Of a stretch of DNA of 64,000 nucleotides, positions 1 through 10,594 are shown one piece after another (the first letter of the stretch is position 1; each line of letters starts with the position of its first letter). Position numbers and translations under genes: made by a program. Where the stretch lies: positions 620,001-684,000 of the forward strand of contig JAXLQP010000003.1 in NCBI GenBank assembly GCA_046331565.1, read 5' to 3'. This stretch comes from DASRDU01 sp046331565. GTDB taxonomy: Bacteria; Acidobacteriota; Blastocatellia; RBC074. The notes under the pieces are model-generated. The model worked only from the letters and a program-made list of their open reading frames with translations, was not told the origin of the DNA and ran no database searches.

Positions 1-294
1 CGCACTCACGCATCCTTGCCAGAATTCTCGGATACATTCAGCCTCCTCAGAAGTGAAATGTCATTGTAATTCCCCCGCGCCAGGAAAAATACAGGTAAAT
101 CGCTGTAATACCCCGGGCAGCGTAAACGCGAGCTTTCGCTGAACCACAGGTTGCCATGTTGTTTTCTGAATTCATTCGTTATACTTCGCCCCTCCCTGTG
201 TTACTGGTACACCCATCAGCCTGAAGCCCCTGAAAGGCGCGGTGTCACTCAGCCTGAAAATCAGACCATCCTCTCCTCAGCGAGGTTTTGCAGT

Positions 295-3225
295 ATGAAG
301 TCAGTGTTACGTCTCTGCCTTGTTCTCGTTCTTCTGGCCTTCACGCTGTTTGAATTCGGAAAACAACCCCGGCCCTCAGGCCTGCGGTCATCAACCGTGC
401 AGGCGGCAGTGCAGCCTGTGCCGTCACCTGCCGCAGAACGCGCCGACCGCTTTGGCGCTTACAACTGGGGCATTGATTACGGAGCTTATCCGGGCGATGC
501 GGGCGGCAGTGACCGGCTCAACTGGGGCGCAGGTCAGGTCGCGTCCATCGGCAGCCGGGTCGTGCGTGTCTGGCTTGGGGCACGCGATATTTATTACGTC
601 AATTCGCCGCAGCCTTATGACCTCGTCCGCGAAGTTACGGGTGAGGCTTATGACAAACTCTTCCGCGATCCGCGCTTCAGGACTTACCTGCTGACCGTCT
701 ATTCACGCGCTGATATGTCTTATCAGTGGGCCGATGGGTACACGACGGCGGAGTATGTGGCCGAACGCGCCGAGATTCGCGCCCTGGGCGAAACGCTGCT
801 CAGCAATCCGAATTATGCGGGCAAGACTTTCATCATTCTGAACTGGGAAGGCGACGGAATGATGGACGGGCAGAATAACAAGCAGAGCGCGTGGGACAAT
901 TTCACCCGCTGGGTGCAGTCGCGGGCCGATGGCGTCAATGATGCGCGCCAGACTTATCCGGCCCAGGCCGCGCAGCTTTATTCGGCGCTCGAATTCAATC
1001 TGATTCGCAGCAACCGCACCGGACAGCTTTGCGGCACGCCGGTCAGCGATCCGGTCAAGGAAAACCCGCTCAGGAACCGCTGCGTGATTGATTACGTCGC
1101 GCCCAGGGTATCGGTGGATTATTACTCCTACTCGGCTTACCAGTCGTTTTATGACCGCGTGGGCAATCCGTCGCTGAACGTCAAAGAGGCTTACAACCGC
1201 GATCTGAACTTTGCGCTGGCACGGGTGCGCACGCTGCGGCCCGAAATCAGCGAAAGCAATTTCATCATCGGTGAAGTCGGTTTTCCGCGCACCGACTTTG
1301 GCGAATGCTACGGGGCAGAAACGCTGCGCGACGTGCTGGAAGCTGCCGCCGCGCCCGACAGTTTCAAAGTGTCTTATGTCATTTTGTGGCAGATTGTGGA
1401 CAACGGCCCGATCTGGGATGGCGACGGCTGGCCCGGCTTCGGCCTGTATCGCGTGCGTGACGGGCAGCTTCAGCAGACACAGAGCGGGCGCGTCTTTCAG
1501 TCATTTCTCGCGGGTCAGCAGTTCAGCCTGCCCACCGATTGCCCGCGTGTGCGGCGCGGGTCTGAGGCGGGCATTCTTGACACAAAGACCGGCACGCCTG
1601 ATTTCAAACTCGACCCGGACAGCGTGATGGCAATTTACGCTCAGGGCTGCTGTCAGAGTACGACCACGCCGTTTTCGCTGGCGGGCAACACCGTGCGCTT
1701 CCGGCAGCGCAGCCGCGAATCGCTGCTGCCGCGTGACAATGGCGAATGGTTTTATGAAACGCCGGTACAGATCAACGCGGCATTGCCGCCCGTCAGGTAT
1801 CCCGGCTGGGCGCTGGTTTATGTCACCGATCAGCGCGGCCTTGACAGCAACGGGCAGTATCTCAATCTGAAATGCGAAATGTGCCCGGCCATCAGAGAAA
1901 CTTACGGCGTCCTCAATGCGGCGACGCAGATGGACGGCTTCTTTCCCGGCGGCGTCATCACCATTTACGGCGAAAGGTTTTCGGAAACCAAAAATCAGGT
2001 CATCATCGAACAGCTCGACAATCAGCAGGCCACGCGCTCGTGGACGCTGCAATCCAGCCTGACAATGAATGACGGCGCGCCGCAACTGACGGCGCAACTG
2101 CCGTCCGATCTGACGGCTGACCGCTTTGCCTGGCTTTACACAGTTGATTTGCAGGGTCGCCGGTCAAACCTGGTGCGCCTGCTGATCAGCAGTGAATGCC
2201 AGGCCTGCGGGCCGAACCTGCAACCGGTCGCGGGCGTGATCAATCGCTTTTCGGGAAAGGCCGATTTTCACCCGGGCACCGGCGTTGAAATTCGTGGCAT
2301 CAACTTTTCGGCGAATGGCAATCAGGTGATTGTCGAACAGGGCGCTAACCGGTATGTCCTGTCGCGCAGCAACGGCTGGTCTGAATCGCCCGTGAAAATC
2401 ACGGCGGCGCTGCCCGAATCGCTGCAACCCGGCTACGCGGTGATTTACCTGATTGACGCTTCGGGGCGTGAAAGCCGGGGACTCAGTCTGACCATCACCT
2501 CGACTCCGGTGGCCACTGTTTCCGCCGCCAGTTACAGTTCGGCAGCGGTTGCGCCCGAAGCCATTGCCGCCGCCTTCGGCACGGGTCTCGCCACCGGTAC
2601 CGACAGCGCCAAAGGGCTGCCGCTGCCCGTTACGCTGGCGGGAACGACGGTCTACATCAGGGACACTGAAGGCATCACGCGCGCGGCATCGCTCTTTTTC
2701 GTCTCGCCGACTCAGATCAATTACCAGGTGCCGCCCGGCACAAAGCCTGGCGTGGCAGCGGTGACTGTCGTCAGCGGTGACGGCTCGGTTTCAACCGGAA
2801 CGGTGCAGATTACGAGCGTGGCGCCAGGCCTGTTCAGCGCCGATGCCAGTGGCAGCGGCCTCGCGGCGGCTTTTGCGGTGCGGGTCAAAGCTGATCAGTC
2901 GCAAAGTTACGAACCGATTGTCATCTTCGATCCGGTGCAGAACAAAGTTGTGCCGGTGCCGATTGACCTCGGCCCCGAAGGCAACGTGGTGTATCTTGCG
3001 CTTTTCGGCACAGGCCTGCGCGCCCGCAGCAGCGAAGCGAATGTGAAAGTAAAAATTGCCGGGATTGATGCGCCCGTCACTTACGCCGGAAACCAGCAGC
3101 AGTTGATCGGCCTCGATCAGATCAACGTCAGGTTGCCGCGCACGCTGGCCGGACGCGGCCTGGCTGAGGTGAATGTCATCATTGACGGGCAGAATGCCAA
3201 CACGGTGCAGGTCAGCATCAGGTAA
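295..3225 (+). CDS. Secreted glycosidase-like protein with IPT/TIG-like repeats and Acidobacteria-type C-terminal domain
   Basis: A large exported protein of 976 residues. I place the start at ATG 295 (MKSVLRLCLVLVLLAF), which opens a typical signal peptide; an in-frame TTG at 151 would put 48 unlikely residues before it. The first ~420 residues look like a TIM-barrel glycoside hydrolase: WEGD near the middle and IGEVGFPR near the end of that part could carry the two catalytic acids (inference). Two or three IPT/TIG-like beta modules follow (segments with FPGGVITIYGE and FHPGTGVEIRG). The last ~230 residues (VSAASYS, LFFVSPTQINYQVP, GLDQINVRLPRTLAGRG) match the C-terminal domain common in secreted Solibacter-type proteins. 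The same domain ends the protein at 55289-58234. Substrate unknown. Confidence 0.8.
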   Translation: MKSVLRLCLVLVLLAFTLFEFGKQPRPSGLRSSTVQAAVQPVPSPAAERADRFGAYNWGIDYGAYPGDAGGSDRLNWGAGQVASIGSRVVRVWLGARDIYYVNSPQPYDLVREVTGEAYDKLFRDPRFRTYLLTVYSRADMSYQWADGYTTAEYVAERAEIRALGETLLSNPNYAGKTFIILNWEGDGMMDGQNNKQSAWDNFTRWVQSRADGVNDARQTYPAQAAQLYSALEFNLIRSNRTGQLCGTPVSDPVKENPLRNRCVIDYVAPRVSVDYYSYSAYQSFYDRVGNPSLNVKEAYNRDLNFALARVRTLRPEISESNFIIGEVGFPRTDFGECYGAETLRDVLEAAAAPDSFKVSYVILWQIVDNGPIWDGDGWPGFGLYRVRDGQLQQTQSGRVFQSFLAGQQFSLPTDCPRVRRGSEAGILDTKTGTPDFKLDPDSVMAIYAQGCCQSTTTPFSLAGNTVRFRQRSRESLLPRDNGEWFYETPVQINAALPPVRYPGWALVYVTDQRGLDSNGQYLNLKCEMCPAIRETYGVLNAATQMDGFFPGGVITIYGERFSETKNQVIIEQLDNQQATRSWTLQSSLTMNDGAPQLTAQLPSDLTADRFAWLYTVDLQGRRSNLVRLLISSECQACGPNLQPVAGVINRFSGKADFHPGTGVEIRGINFSANGNQVIVEQGANRYVLSRSNGWSESPVKITAALPESLQPGYAVIYLIDASGRESRGLSLTITSTPVATVSAASYSSAAVAPEAIAAAFGTGLATGTDSAKGLPLPVTLAGTTVYIRDTEGITRAASLFFVSPTQINYQVPPGTKPGVAAVTVVSGDGSVSTGTVQITSVAPGLFSADASGSGLAAAFAVRVKADQSQSYEPIVIFDPVQNKVVPVPIDLGPEGNVVYLALFGTGLRARSSEANVKVKIAGIDAPVTYAGNQQQLIGLDQINVRLPRTLAGRGLAEVNVIIDGQNANTVQVSIR

Positions 3226-3230
3226 GTCAG

Positions 3231-3261
3231 ACGCCGGGCGAACTGTCAGTTCGCCCGGCGT
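3231..3261. terminator. Hairpin after the first gene
   Basis: A perfect 14-bp stem (3231-3244 with 3248-3261) and a 3-nt loop begin 5 nt after the stop codon at 3225. There is no clear T-tract, so it may act as a bidirectional block between this plus-strand gene and the convergent minus-strand gene ending at 3283. Confidence 0.6.
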
Positions 3262-3282
3262 TCATCGGCAGCAGTTCTGGTC

Positions 3283-4161
3283 TCAGGCGGCGCGTCCGGC
3301 CATCAGGCCGCGAATGAATTTCAGGTTGGTGGTCATGTCGTTTTCGACCGAACCGCTCGGCGCGTCGCATTCAAGCTGCGCCCAGTGTTCATAACCAATC
3401 CCGGCGAGCGCATCAATGACGGCTTTGAAATCAATCTTTCCCTGACCGAGATAATGCGGGTTGTCCTTGAGATGCACTTCGCAGATGCGTGAGCGACCCA
3501 GCCAGCGAATCTCTTCGATGATGCTGTAACCTTCATTCGTCGAATTGCCGACATCGTAATAGACCAGCACTGCCGGAGATTTGGCGCGCTCCATAATCCG
3601 CACGTTTTCACGCGCCGAAATGGTGTTTTCAAGGCCGAGAATGATGCCTGCCTTTTCAGCCAGCGGCGCGACCTCCTTCAGCACATCTCCGACGCGCTCC
3701 TGTTCGGCCTGCTGTTTGATCGCCCATTTGCCAAAGAACGGCAGCAGGATGACTTTGACGCCCATCGCTTTTGCAATCGGGACTGATTCAGCGACCCATC
3801 GCTGTCCGAGCGGATCTGATTTGAGGCCGTTCTGATGCAGAATGTCGAGGCACAGCGAAGCAATCGGCAGCCCCTGCCGTTTCGATTCCGCCAGATACTG
3901 CTGCTGCAATCCCCTGTCGGCCAGCGGCAAACGGTCAGGCGCGCGGCCAATGCTGATCTGCACTCCGTCAAAACCGAGTTTGCGAGCCGTGGCGACAGCC
4001 TCGACCTTCACGGTCTGCCGCAGGTTCCAGTCAGGCACGCCAACTTTGAATTTCACTCCCTTCGCGGCGGCATAAGCCGACAGCGAAGACTGATGCCACA
4101 ATCCGGCAGCCGCGAGGCCTGCCGCCCCGGACTGAATAAATTCGCGCCGTGTCACACGCAT
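3283..4161 (-). CDS. Tat-exported sugar phosphate isomerase/epimerase-like TIM-barrel protein
   Basis: 292 residues from ATG 4161, which has a good AAAGGAG ribosome binding site; an upstream in-frame start at 4269 has none. The N-terminus MRVTRREFIQSGAAGLAAAG is a twin-arginine signal. The rest resembles the xylose-isomerase-like/AP-endonuclease-2 TIM-barrel family (KFKVGVPDWNLR, GLENTIS, VYYDVGNS, EVHLKDN, WAQLECD), with likely metal-binding Glu, Asp and His at strand ends. Members isomerise or epimerise sugars or inositols; the substrate cannot be read from sequence. A paralogue with the same architecture lies at 29673-30605. Confidence 0.85.
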   Translation of the reverse strand: MRVTRREFIQSGAAGLAAAGLWHQSSLSAYAAAKGVKFKVGVPDWNLRQTVKVEAVATARKLGFDGVQISIGRAPDRLPLADRGLQQQYLAESKRQGLPIASLCLDILHQNGLKSDPLGQRWVAESVPIAKAMGVKVILLPFFGKWAIKQQAEQERVGDVLKEVAPLAEKAGIILGLENTISARENVRIMERAKSPAVLVYYDVGNSTNEGYSIIEEIRWLGRSRICEVHLKDNPHYLGQGKIDFKAVIDALAGIGYEHWAQLECDAPSGSVENDMTTNLKFIRGLMAGRAA

Positions 4162-4277
4162 CGTGATGGACTCCTTTTGTCTTGAAAGTCTGATGGCCAG
4201 GAAAGATTTCTGACGCAGCGGATTATAACCCTGAACTGCGCCTGGCCGAAGCGCGCCAGCCTGAAGCAAAAAAAAGC

Positions 4278-4304
4278 GCGGTGAGTTCGTCCTGAACCCA
4301 CCGC
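4278..4304 (-). terminator. Rho-independent terminator of the outer-membrane-type protein gene
   Basis: An 11-bp stem with one mismatch (4278-4288 with 4294-4304) is followed, on the minus strand, by a GC pair and a run of eight T (A-run at 4268-4275). It lies about 130 nt after the stop of the gene at 4434-5147. Confidence 0.75.
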
Positions 4305-4311
4305 CTCAAGT

Positions 4312-4347
<36 letters not shown>

Positions 4348-4433
4348 ATCAAGGCTGCGCCTTTCAACCGCCGATCTTCAACCGGCCCGTCCCCCACAGG
4401 CACCACGCCGAAAACCAGCGGCTGAAAGCTTTG

Positions 4434-5147
4434 TCAGAACGTTATGCCGTAATAAACAAACAGCCCGTTATTCTTTTTGCCTTTGTTGCCGATGCTGTAG
4501 CCGACATTGAACAGGCTGTTCTTTGGCAGCGCGAACGACAGCCCCGGCGTGACGTAACCAAAGCCGTTGTTGCCGCTGAACCAGTCAGCCACAAAATTCA
4601 CTTTGCTGCTGAGCGGTTGTTCGTAACCCACCATCGCGCCGCCCCTGTCGAGTCCCGCCGCGTCGTAATCGGCCAGACCATAACCACCGGCAGTCACGCG
4701 CGGGCCGTAAGTGCCCCTGAATTTTTTGCTGACGTTGCCATAAAAAAATCCGAACGAATCATTCAGCCTGCGATCCTTTACCGGCACGTAGGCAATCGCA
4801 CCAGCCGTCAATGCCGTGCCCGCGTCTTCATTCGCGTAAAACTGCCATTTGATGTTCGGCTGCACGTAAACCGTCGTGGGCGCAATCGAATTTGTCGCGC
4901 TCACATTCACGCCGACTTCGACGCCCTTACCCGCGCCGACGACAACGCGCGGCACGTAAGTCTGAAAGCCGCCGTTGTGATGGCTTTCAGGGTGACTGAT
5001 AAAATCGAATTCAAAGTAAATCTTCTTTTTCGCCACGACATCGGTCGAAGGAATATTGAAGATCGTTGATTGCGCGAAAGCCTGACCAGCAAGCATCAAA
5101 CACGCGCCCAGTGTGGCACGGCATAACAGCCCGACAGCTCTTTTCAT
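4434..5147 (-). CDS. Predicted outer-membrane beta-barrel-like protein
   Basis: 237 residues with a clear signal peptide (MKRAVGLLCRATLGACLMLA, cleavage after AFAQS). A GGAG site lies 4 nt before ATG 5147. The mature part alternates short beta-type strands rich in Gly, Tyr and Phe (YFEFDFISH, VGYEQPL, VNFVADWFSGNNGFGYVTPG) and ends in an aromatic residue (YYGITF), as in barrel proteins inserted by the BAM machinery. The family is not recognised with certainty. It has its own terminator and seems monocistronic. Confidence 0.65.
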   Translation of the reverse strand: MKRAVGLLCRATLGACLMLAGQAFAQSTIFNIPSTDVVAKKKIYFEFDFISHPESHHNGGFQTYVPRVVVGAGKGVEVGVNVSATNSIAPTTVYVQPNIKWQFYANEDAGTALTAGAIAYVPVKDRRLNDSFGFFYGNVSKKFRGTYGPRVTAGGYGLADYDAAGLDRGGAMVGYEQPLSSKVNFVADWFSGNNGFGYVTPGLSFALPKNSLFNVGYSIGNKGKKNNGLFVYYGITF

Positions 5148-5268
5148 AAATCTCCACTCTGAAGTTCAGATGTTATGTGGTGCGGTTCATCATCAGACAA
5201 TGACCGCAGGCTCAGGGCTGATGCTGTGATGGAATCTGTCAGTGAGGCAGTGGTGAACCTGCCATCCT

Positions 5269-5308
5269 GTTTTCAAATCTCAATTTTCAATCTGTTTTCA
5301 AATCTCAA
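5269..5308. repeat. AT-rich 15-bp direct repeat beyond glnB
   Basis: The 15-mer at 5269-5283 is repeated at 5294-5308, inside a TTTCAAATCTC-rich tract directly beyond the glnB stop codon (5320). It stands out in an otherwise GC-rich region. Function unknown. Confidence 0.6.
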
Positions 5309-5319
5309 ATCTCAAATTC

Positions 5320-5658
5320 TCAGACCGCGTGTTCGCCGTGTTCGCCGGTGCGAATGCGAAGCGCATCCTCAACCGGGAAGACAAAGATTTTGCCGTCCCC
5401 GAATTTGCCGGTGCGCGCGGCCTTGATGATCGCACTGATCGCGTTTTCGACGATCTCTTCATCAAGCACTACTTCGATCTTGATCTTCGGCACGAACTCG
5501 ACCTTGTATTCGCTGCCGCGATAAACCTCGGTGTGGCCCTTCTGCCGACCGAACCCCTTGACCTCGCTGATCGTCATTCCCTGCACGCCGAGCGCCTGGA
5601 GCGCGTCCTTGACGCCTTCGAGCAGATGCGGCCTGATAATCGCTTCGATTTTCTTCAT
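5320..5658 (-). CDS. glnB: Nitrogen regulatory protein P-II
   Basis: 112 residues, the normal PII length. PII is a cytoplasmic trimer that senses 2-oxoglutarate and ATP/ADP. Motifs: N-terminal MKKIEAIIRPHLL, a T-loop with EVYRGSEYKVEF in which Tyr51 is the classic uridylylation site, the KIKIEVVL strand, and the C-terminal TGKFGDGKIFVFPVEDALRIRTGE. An AAGGAGG site precedes the start. It lies 11 bp after amtB, the usual arrangement in which PII plugs the ammonium channel, and the uridylyltransferase GlnD is encoded just upstream. GlnB versus GlnK cannot be decided from sequence; the amtB linkage favours a GlnK role. Confidence 0.95.
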   Translation of the reverse strand: MKKIEAIIRPHLLEGVKDALQALGVQGMTISEVKGFGRQKGHTEVYRGSEYKVEFVPKIKIEVVLDEEIVENAISAIIKAARTGKFGDGKIFVFPVEDALRIRTGEHGEHAV

Positions 5659-5669
5659 GGTGTTCCTCC

Positions 5670-7154
<1,485 letters not shown>

Positions 7155-7217
7155 AGGTGATGACTCCTTTGAGTGATTGAAGATCGGCCCCGCTGCCGGG
7201 CGGCCTGATCGTCCGCG

Positions 7218-9944
7218 TTATTCGCCGCCGGACGGGGGCGGCACTGCTTCAGCAGCTTCGCTGAGCGCCTGCCGGATGGCCGCTTCAATGCGCGGCAGTT
7301 CGGCCTCAGGCAGCTTTTCGCCAGCCGCATCAGTGATGCTGAAAATGTCGAGCGCGAGATGCTTTTCAGTAGCGACTTTGGCAAAGACAATGTCGAGACT
7401 GAGCGCCGCAAGCGTGCTGGCAATGCGATAAGCCAGACCGAGCCGGTCGCCCGTTCGCACTTCGAGAATCGTGTTTTTATCCGATGATTCGTTGTCCCAG
7501 GTGATGCGCGTCGGCACAGCCCTGGGCAGCGCCCGGCGGCGTGGTCTTGCGCTTTGCGCCTTCAGTTTTCTGGCGACGGCAGCAGCCACATTCAGTTCGC
7601 CCGTCAGTGCGCGTCTGATTTCATTGTCAATCTGCTCCCACCGCTGCGGATCGCTGAGCGGTTCGCCCACCGTGTCACAGACCTTGAATGAATCAATCGC
7701 CACGCCGTCGGCACGGGTGTTGAGATTGACGCTGAGAATGTTGACGCCCTGCGCGGCGAGCGTTCCGGCAATGTTGGCAAACAACCCGCGCCGGTTGCGG
7801 GCGCACAGGTGCAGGTCGGTACAGCGCGCCTGTGCATTGACGCGCCAGCTTGTGCGCACGATGCGTGAATTGAGCGAATGCGCCAGGCGGATGTGTTCGA
7901 TGATGACCTGCGGCGCAATGAACCTGGCGTAATCAACTGGCAGCAGGCTGAAATGCTCGCGCACCTCGCCAATCCCGATTTCGCTCACGAGCATCTGCGC
8001 GATGTGATCGCGCAACCGCTCGACTGAATCATCGCTGCCTTTCGACGGTTCCAGCACGCGGCGCGCTTTCTGATACAGTTCCCAGACGAGCGCATCCTTC
8101 CATTCATTCCAGACGCCCGGCCCGACGCCGCTGATGTCGCCATAAGTGAGCAGCGCCAGCAGGTTCAGCCTTTCAACCGTTCCCATCTGCGCCGCAAAGG
8201 TCTGAATCACCTTTTCATCGGCCAGATCGCGCCGCTGCGCCGTGTGCGACATCGTCAGGTGCTGCTGCACCAGAAACTTCACCGTCGCGCTCGTCTCAGC
8301 ATCAAGGTGCAGCCGCCTGCACACGCGTTCGGCAATCACCACGCCCTTTTCCGTATGCCCGCCGCCCAGCCCCTTGCCGATGTCGTGCATCAGCAGACCG
8401 AGGTGCAGCACCGCCGGATCGCTGATTTCAGAGTACAGCGTGCGCCACCGTTCAAGCTGACGGCTGCGCGAATTGAAGAGATCATCGAGCGCCTCAATCG
8501 TGCGAATCGTGTGTTCGTCAACCGTGTATTTGTGATAGAGGTCGTGCTGCACCAGACAGGTCAGCCGCCCGAACTCAGGCAGGAAGCGGCCCAGAAAGCC
8601 CGATTCATGCATCTGCCGCAGCGTTGCCGCCACACGCCCACGCACCCGCAGCATCTTCATAAAAGCCTGCGCGGCTTCGGGCGATGAACGAAACGTCCGG
8701 TTCACGAGCGGCAGGTGTTCCTGCACGAATTCATCCAGCCCGCTGCCAAACGTCGCATTCGTCGCCTGCCCGTAACTGAAGGCCATCATCAGCCGTTCGG
8801 CGCTGACCGGCGCTGACCTGGCTTCAGCTTCGATTTCGAGCGCGCCGTCGCGCATCACGAAACCGCCGATGGCCGCGTCACGAATGCGGCTGAACCAGCG
8901 CCGCTTCTGTTCGCTCGCCGCCGCCTTTTTCAGATGAATGTCACAGAGCCGGTGCAGGCGTCGCGCGTGCAGGTAATAGTCACGCATGAACAACTCGGAC
9001 GCCTGCAATTCCCTGGTGTCGGCATAGCGCAGATCAAAGGCTGCCTGCGATTGCAGATCGAGCGTCAGCAGATCGGTGCGCCGCGCCGTGACGAAATGCA
9101 TGTCGTTGCGCACGCGCAGCAGAAAGTCGTAAGCCGCTGTAATCGCCCTGGCGTCACGTTCAGGCACCTGCCCGCCTGCGACCAGCGCCTGCATCGTTGC
9201 GTGGCCATAAGCCACGCGGCCCGCATACAGCAGCGAATGCAGATCGCGCAGCCCGCCCGCTGATTCCTTGACGTTCGGTTCCTGCAAACAGGCGACTTCG
9301 CCAAATCTGGCGTATCGTTCAGCGCGCTCATTCATCAGTTCATCCAGCAAAACCTTTCTTCTGGCGCTGAACACTTCGTCATTCAGTTTTCGCTGCAGGG
9401 TTTCAAACAGCTCCCGGCTGCCCCACAGCAGCCGCGCATCAATCAACGCATTGCGCGATACGCCGTCTGCTCTGGCAATATTCACGCACTCGCTGAGCGA
9501 CCGCGTCACATGCCCGACGACAAACCCGACATCCCAGAGCAGGTAGATAATCGCCTCGCTCAGCCGCGCCGCTTCAGCCGCATCCCTGCGCCCGTGCAGA
9601 AACAGCACATCAATGTCTGAATGCGGCGCGAGTTCACGCCGCCCGTAACCGCCGAGCGCGATGATCGCAAACTGCGGTGACTGTTCCAGCCCACCCGTGT
9701 CGTGCCGGGCTGCCGCCGTGCGAGCCATGCGCTGAATCAGCAGATCAACGATCAGCGTGCGTGCCGCGACAATCTGCGAGCCGCTGATGCCGAAGCGGTG
9801 CCGCAGGTGCAGCCGCTGCGTTTCAATCTTCAGAAACTTTCTGAGCGCGACGAGACGTTCGGCATCACCCGCCTGATTTTCAATGCGGCGCAGCTTTTCG
9901 CCCGCGTGCTGCTCGATTGTCTCGAAGTTGATCTGCATAACCAC
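7218..9944 (-). CDS. glnD: [Protein-PII] uridylyltransferase / uridylyl-removing enzyme
   Basis: 908 residues, as usual for GlnD. Domain order: a nucleotidyltransferase domain with the G-G-x11-D-x-D signature (GGYGRRELAPHSDIDVLFL), a PII-uridylyltransferase linker, an HD hydrolase domain (LLMHDIGKGLGGGHTEKG), and two C-terminal ACT domains (RRGLFANIAGTLAAQG and RLGLAYRIASTLAAL) that bind glutamine. GlnD uridylylates PII when glutamine is low and removes UMP when it is high. I favour the GTG at 9944, six nt after GGAAGGAG, over the ATG at 9938. First gene of the glnD-amtB-glnB group. Confidence 0.95.
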   Translation of the reverse strand: MVMQINFETIEQHAGEKLRRIENQAGDAERLVALRKFLKIETQRLHLRHRFGISGSQIVAARTLIVDLLIQRMARTAAARHDTGGLEQSPQFAIIALGGYGRRELAPHSDIDVLFLHGRRDAAEAARLSEAIIYLLWDVGFVVGHVTRSLSECVNIARADGVSRNALIDARLLWGSRELFETLQRKLNDEVFSARRKVLLDELMNERAERYARFGEVACLQEPNVKESAGGLRDLHSLLYAGRVAYGHATMQALVAGGQVPERDARAITAAYDFLLRVRNDMHFVTARRTDLLTLDLQSQAAFDLRYADTRELQASELFMRDYYLHARRLHRLCDIHLKKAAASEQKRRWFSRIRDAAIGGFVMRDGALEIEAEARSAPVSAERLMMAFSYGQATNATFGSGLDEFVQEHLPLVNRTFRSSPEAAQAFMKMLRVRGRVAATLRQMHESGFLGRFLPEFGRLTCLVQHDLYHKYTVDEHTIRTIEALDDLFNSRSRQLERWRTLYSEISDPAVLHLGLLMHDIGKGLGGGHTEKGVVIAERVCRRLHLDAETSATVKFLVQQHLTMSHTAQRRDLADEKVIQTFAAQMGTVERLNLLALLTYGDISGVGPGVWNEWKDALVWELYQKARRVLEPSKGSDDSVERLRDHIAQMLVSEIGIGEVREHFSLLPVDYARFIAPQVIIEHIRLAHSLNSRIVRTSWRVNAQARCTDLHLCARNRRGLFANIAGTLAAQGVNILSVNLNTRADGVAIDSFKVCDTVGEPLSDPQRWEQIDNEIRRALTGELNVAAAVARKLKAQSARPRRRALPRAVPTRITWDNESSDKNTILEVRTGDRLGLAYRIASTLAALSLDIVFAKVATEKHLALDIFSITDAAGEKLPEAELPRIEAAIRQALSEAAEAVPPPSGGE

Positions 9945-10240
9945 ACCCGTCTCCTTCCGGGCACTGCCGAAGAGAGCAAGCCGGGTGCCAGACCAGGCGG
10001 GAAATGCCTGACATTACAGAGGGCGTCTGAGAAAGCCCGTCATTATTGGGCTTTCAGCGTTGTCACTATTGCAAAAGTCGGCTGATTACCGGAATGCAGC
10101 CCTGTCACTGAAGCGACAATATTGTTCTACAGATGTGACAGGGCGACATATTTGTAGGATCTATTGTTCTCCTTTCGTCTTGTGGAAGGTTCATTCCCCT
10201 GAGCCAGGCAAACGGGCATATCAGCGATCCTCTCTCCCAT

Positions 10241-10426
10241 CAGCCGCCGAAGCGGTGATTGAGTTTAGCCGTGTACTTTATACGGGTGTTATGCCAGCGC
10301 CCGGTTCCAGTCGCGCAGGGACGATTGAAGCGGCATCTCAATCGTCCCTGCGCGACTGAATGTTTCCGGCTTTCATTCCCGTGCACTAAAGCACACGGCT
10401 AAACTCAATCACCGCTTCGGCGGCTG
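10241..10426. repeat. Nested long inverted repeat
   Basis: The outer arms (10241-10279 with 10388-10426) match over 34 perfect bp and continue with few mismatches. The inner arms (10308-10328 with 10338-10358) are a perfect 21-bp stem with a 9-nt loop. The two stems are unrelated in sequence and look like one palindromic element inserted into another. No ORF is associated. Confidence 0.85.
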
Positions 10427-10544
10427 AGCGTTGTGACGCAACTTCGGGTCTGGCTGAAGGGGGATTCGGCATTCATACAAAATTGTCTTGTCAGGCACTT
10501 ATCTTCACACTTCTGTAGGAAGGCGATCCGGTTCCGGGCAATAA

Positions 10545-10573
10545 AAAACGGGGATGCCTCGCATCCCCGTTTT
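10545..10573 (-). terminator. Rho-independent terminator of ilvE
   Basis: A perfect 13-bp stem (10545-10557 with 10561-10573) with a 3-nt loop is followed on the minus strand by a T-rich tract. It lies 22 nt after the ilvE stop codon. Confidence 0.85.
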
Positions 10574-10594
10574 CATTTTCGCCTGGAATCCTGC

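Larger units (their letters stand above)
9945..10594. other. 650-nt intergenic region between ilvE and glnD
   Basis: No convincing gene. It holds, in order: the likely glnD promoter region with a 10-bp inverted repeat (10099-10108 with 10135-10144) enclosing the palindrome ACAATATTGT (10116-10125), a large nested palindrome (10241-10426), about 120 nt with nothing recognisable, and the ilvE terminator (10545-10573). Confidence 0.7.

Noticed and set aside
1..294. A gene in the first 294 bases.
   Set aside because: No frame with a convincing start or product; the open frame from TTG 151 only prolongs the signal peptide of the gene starting at 295.
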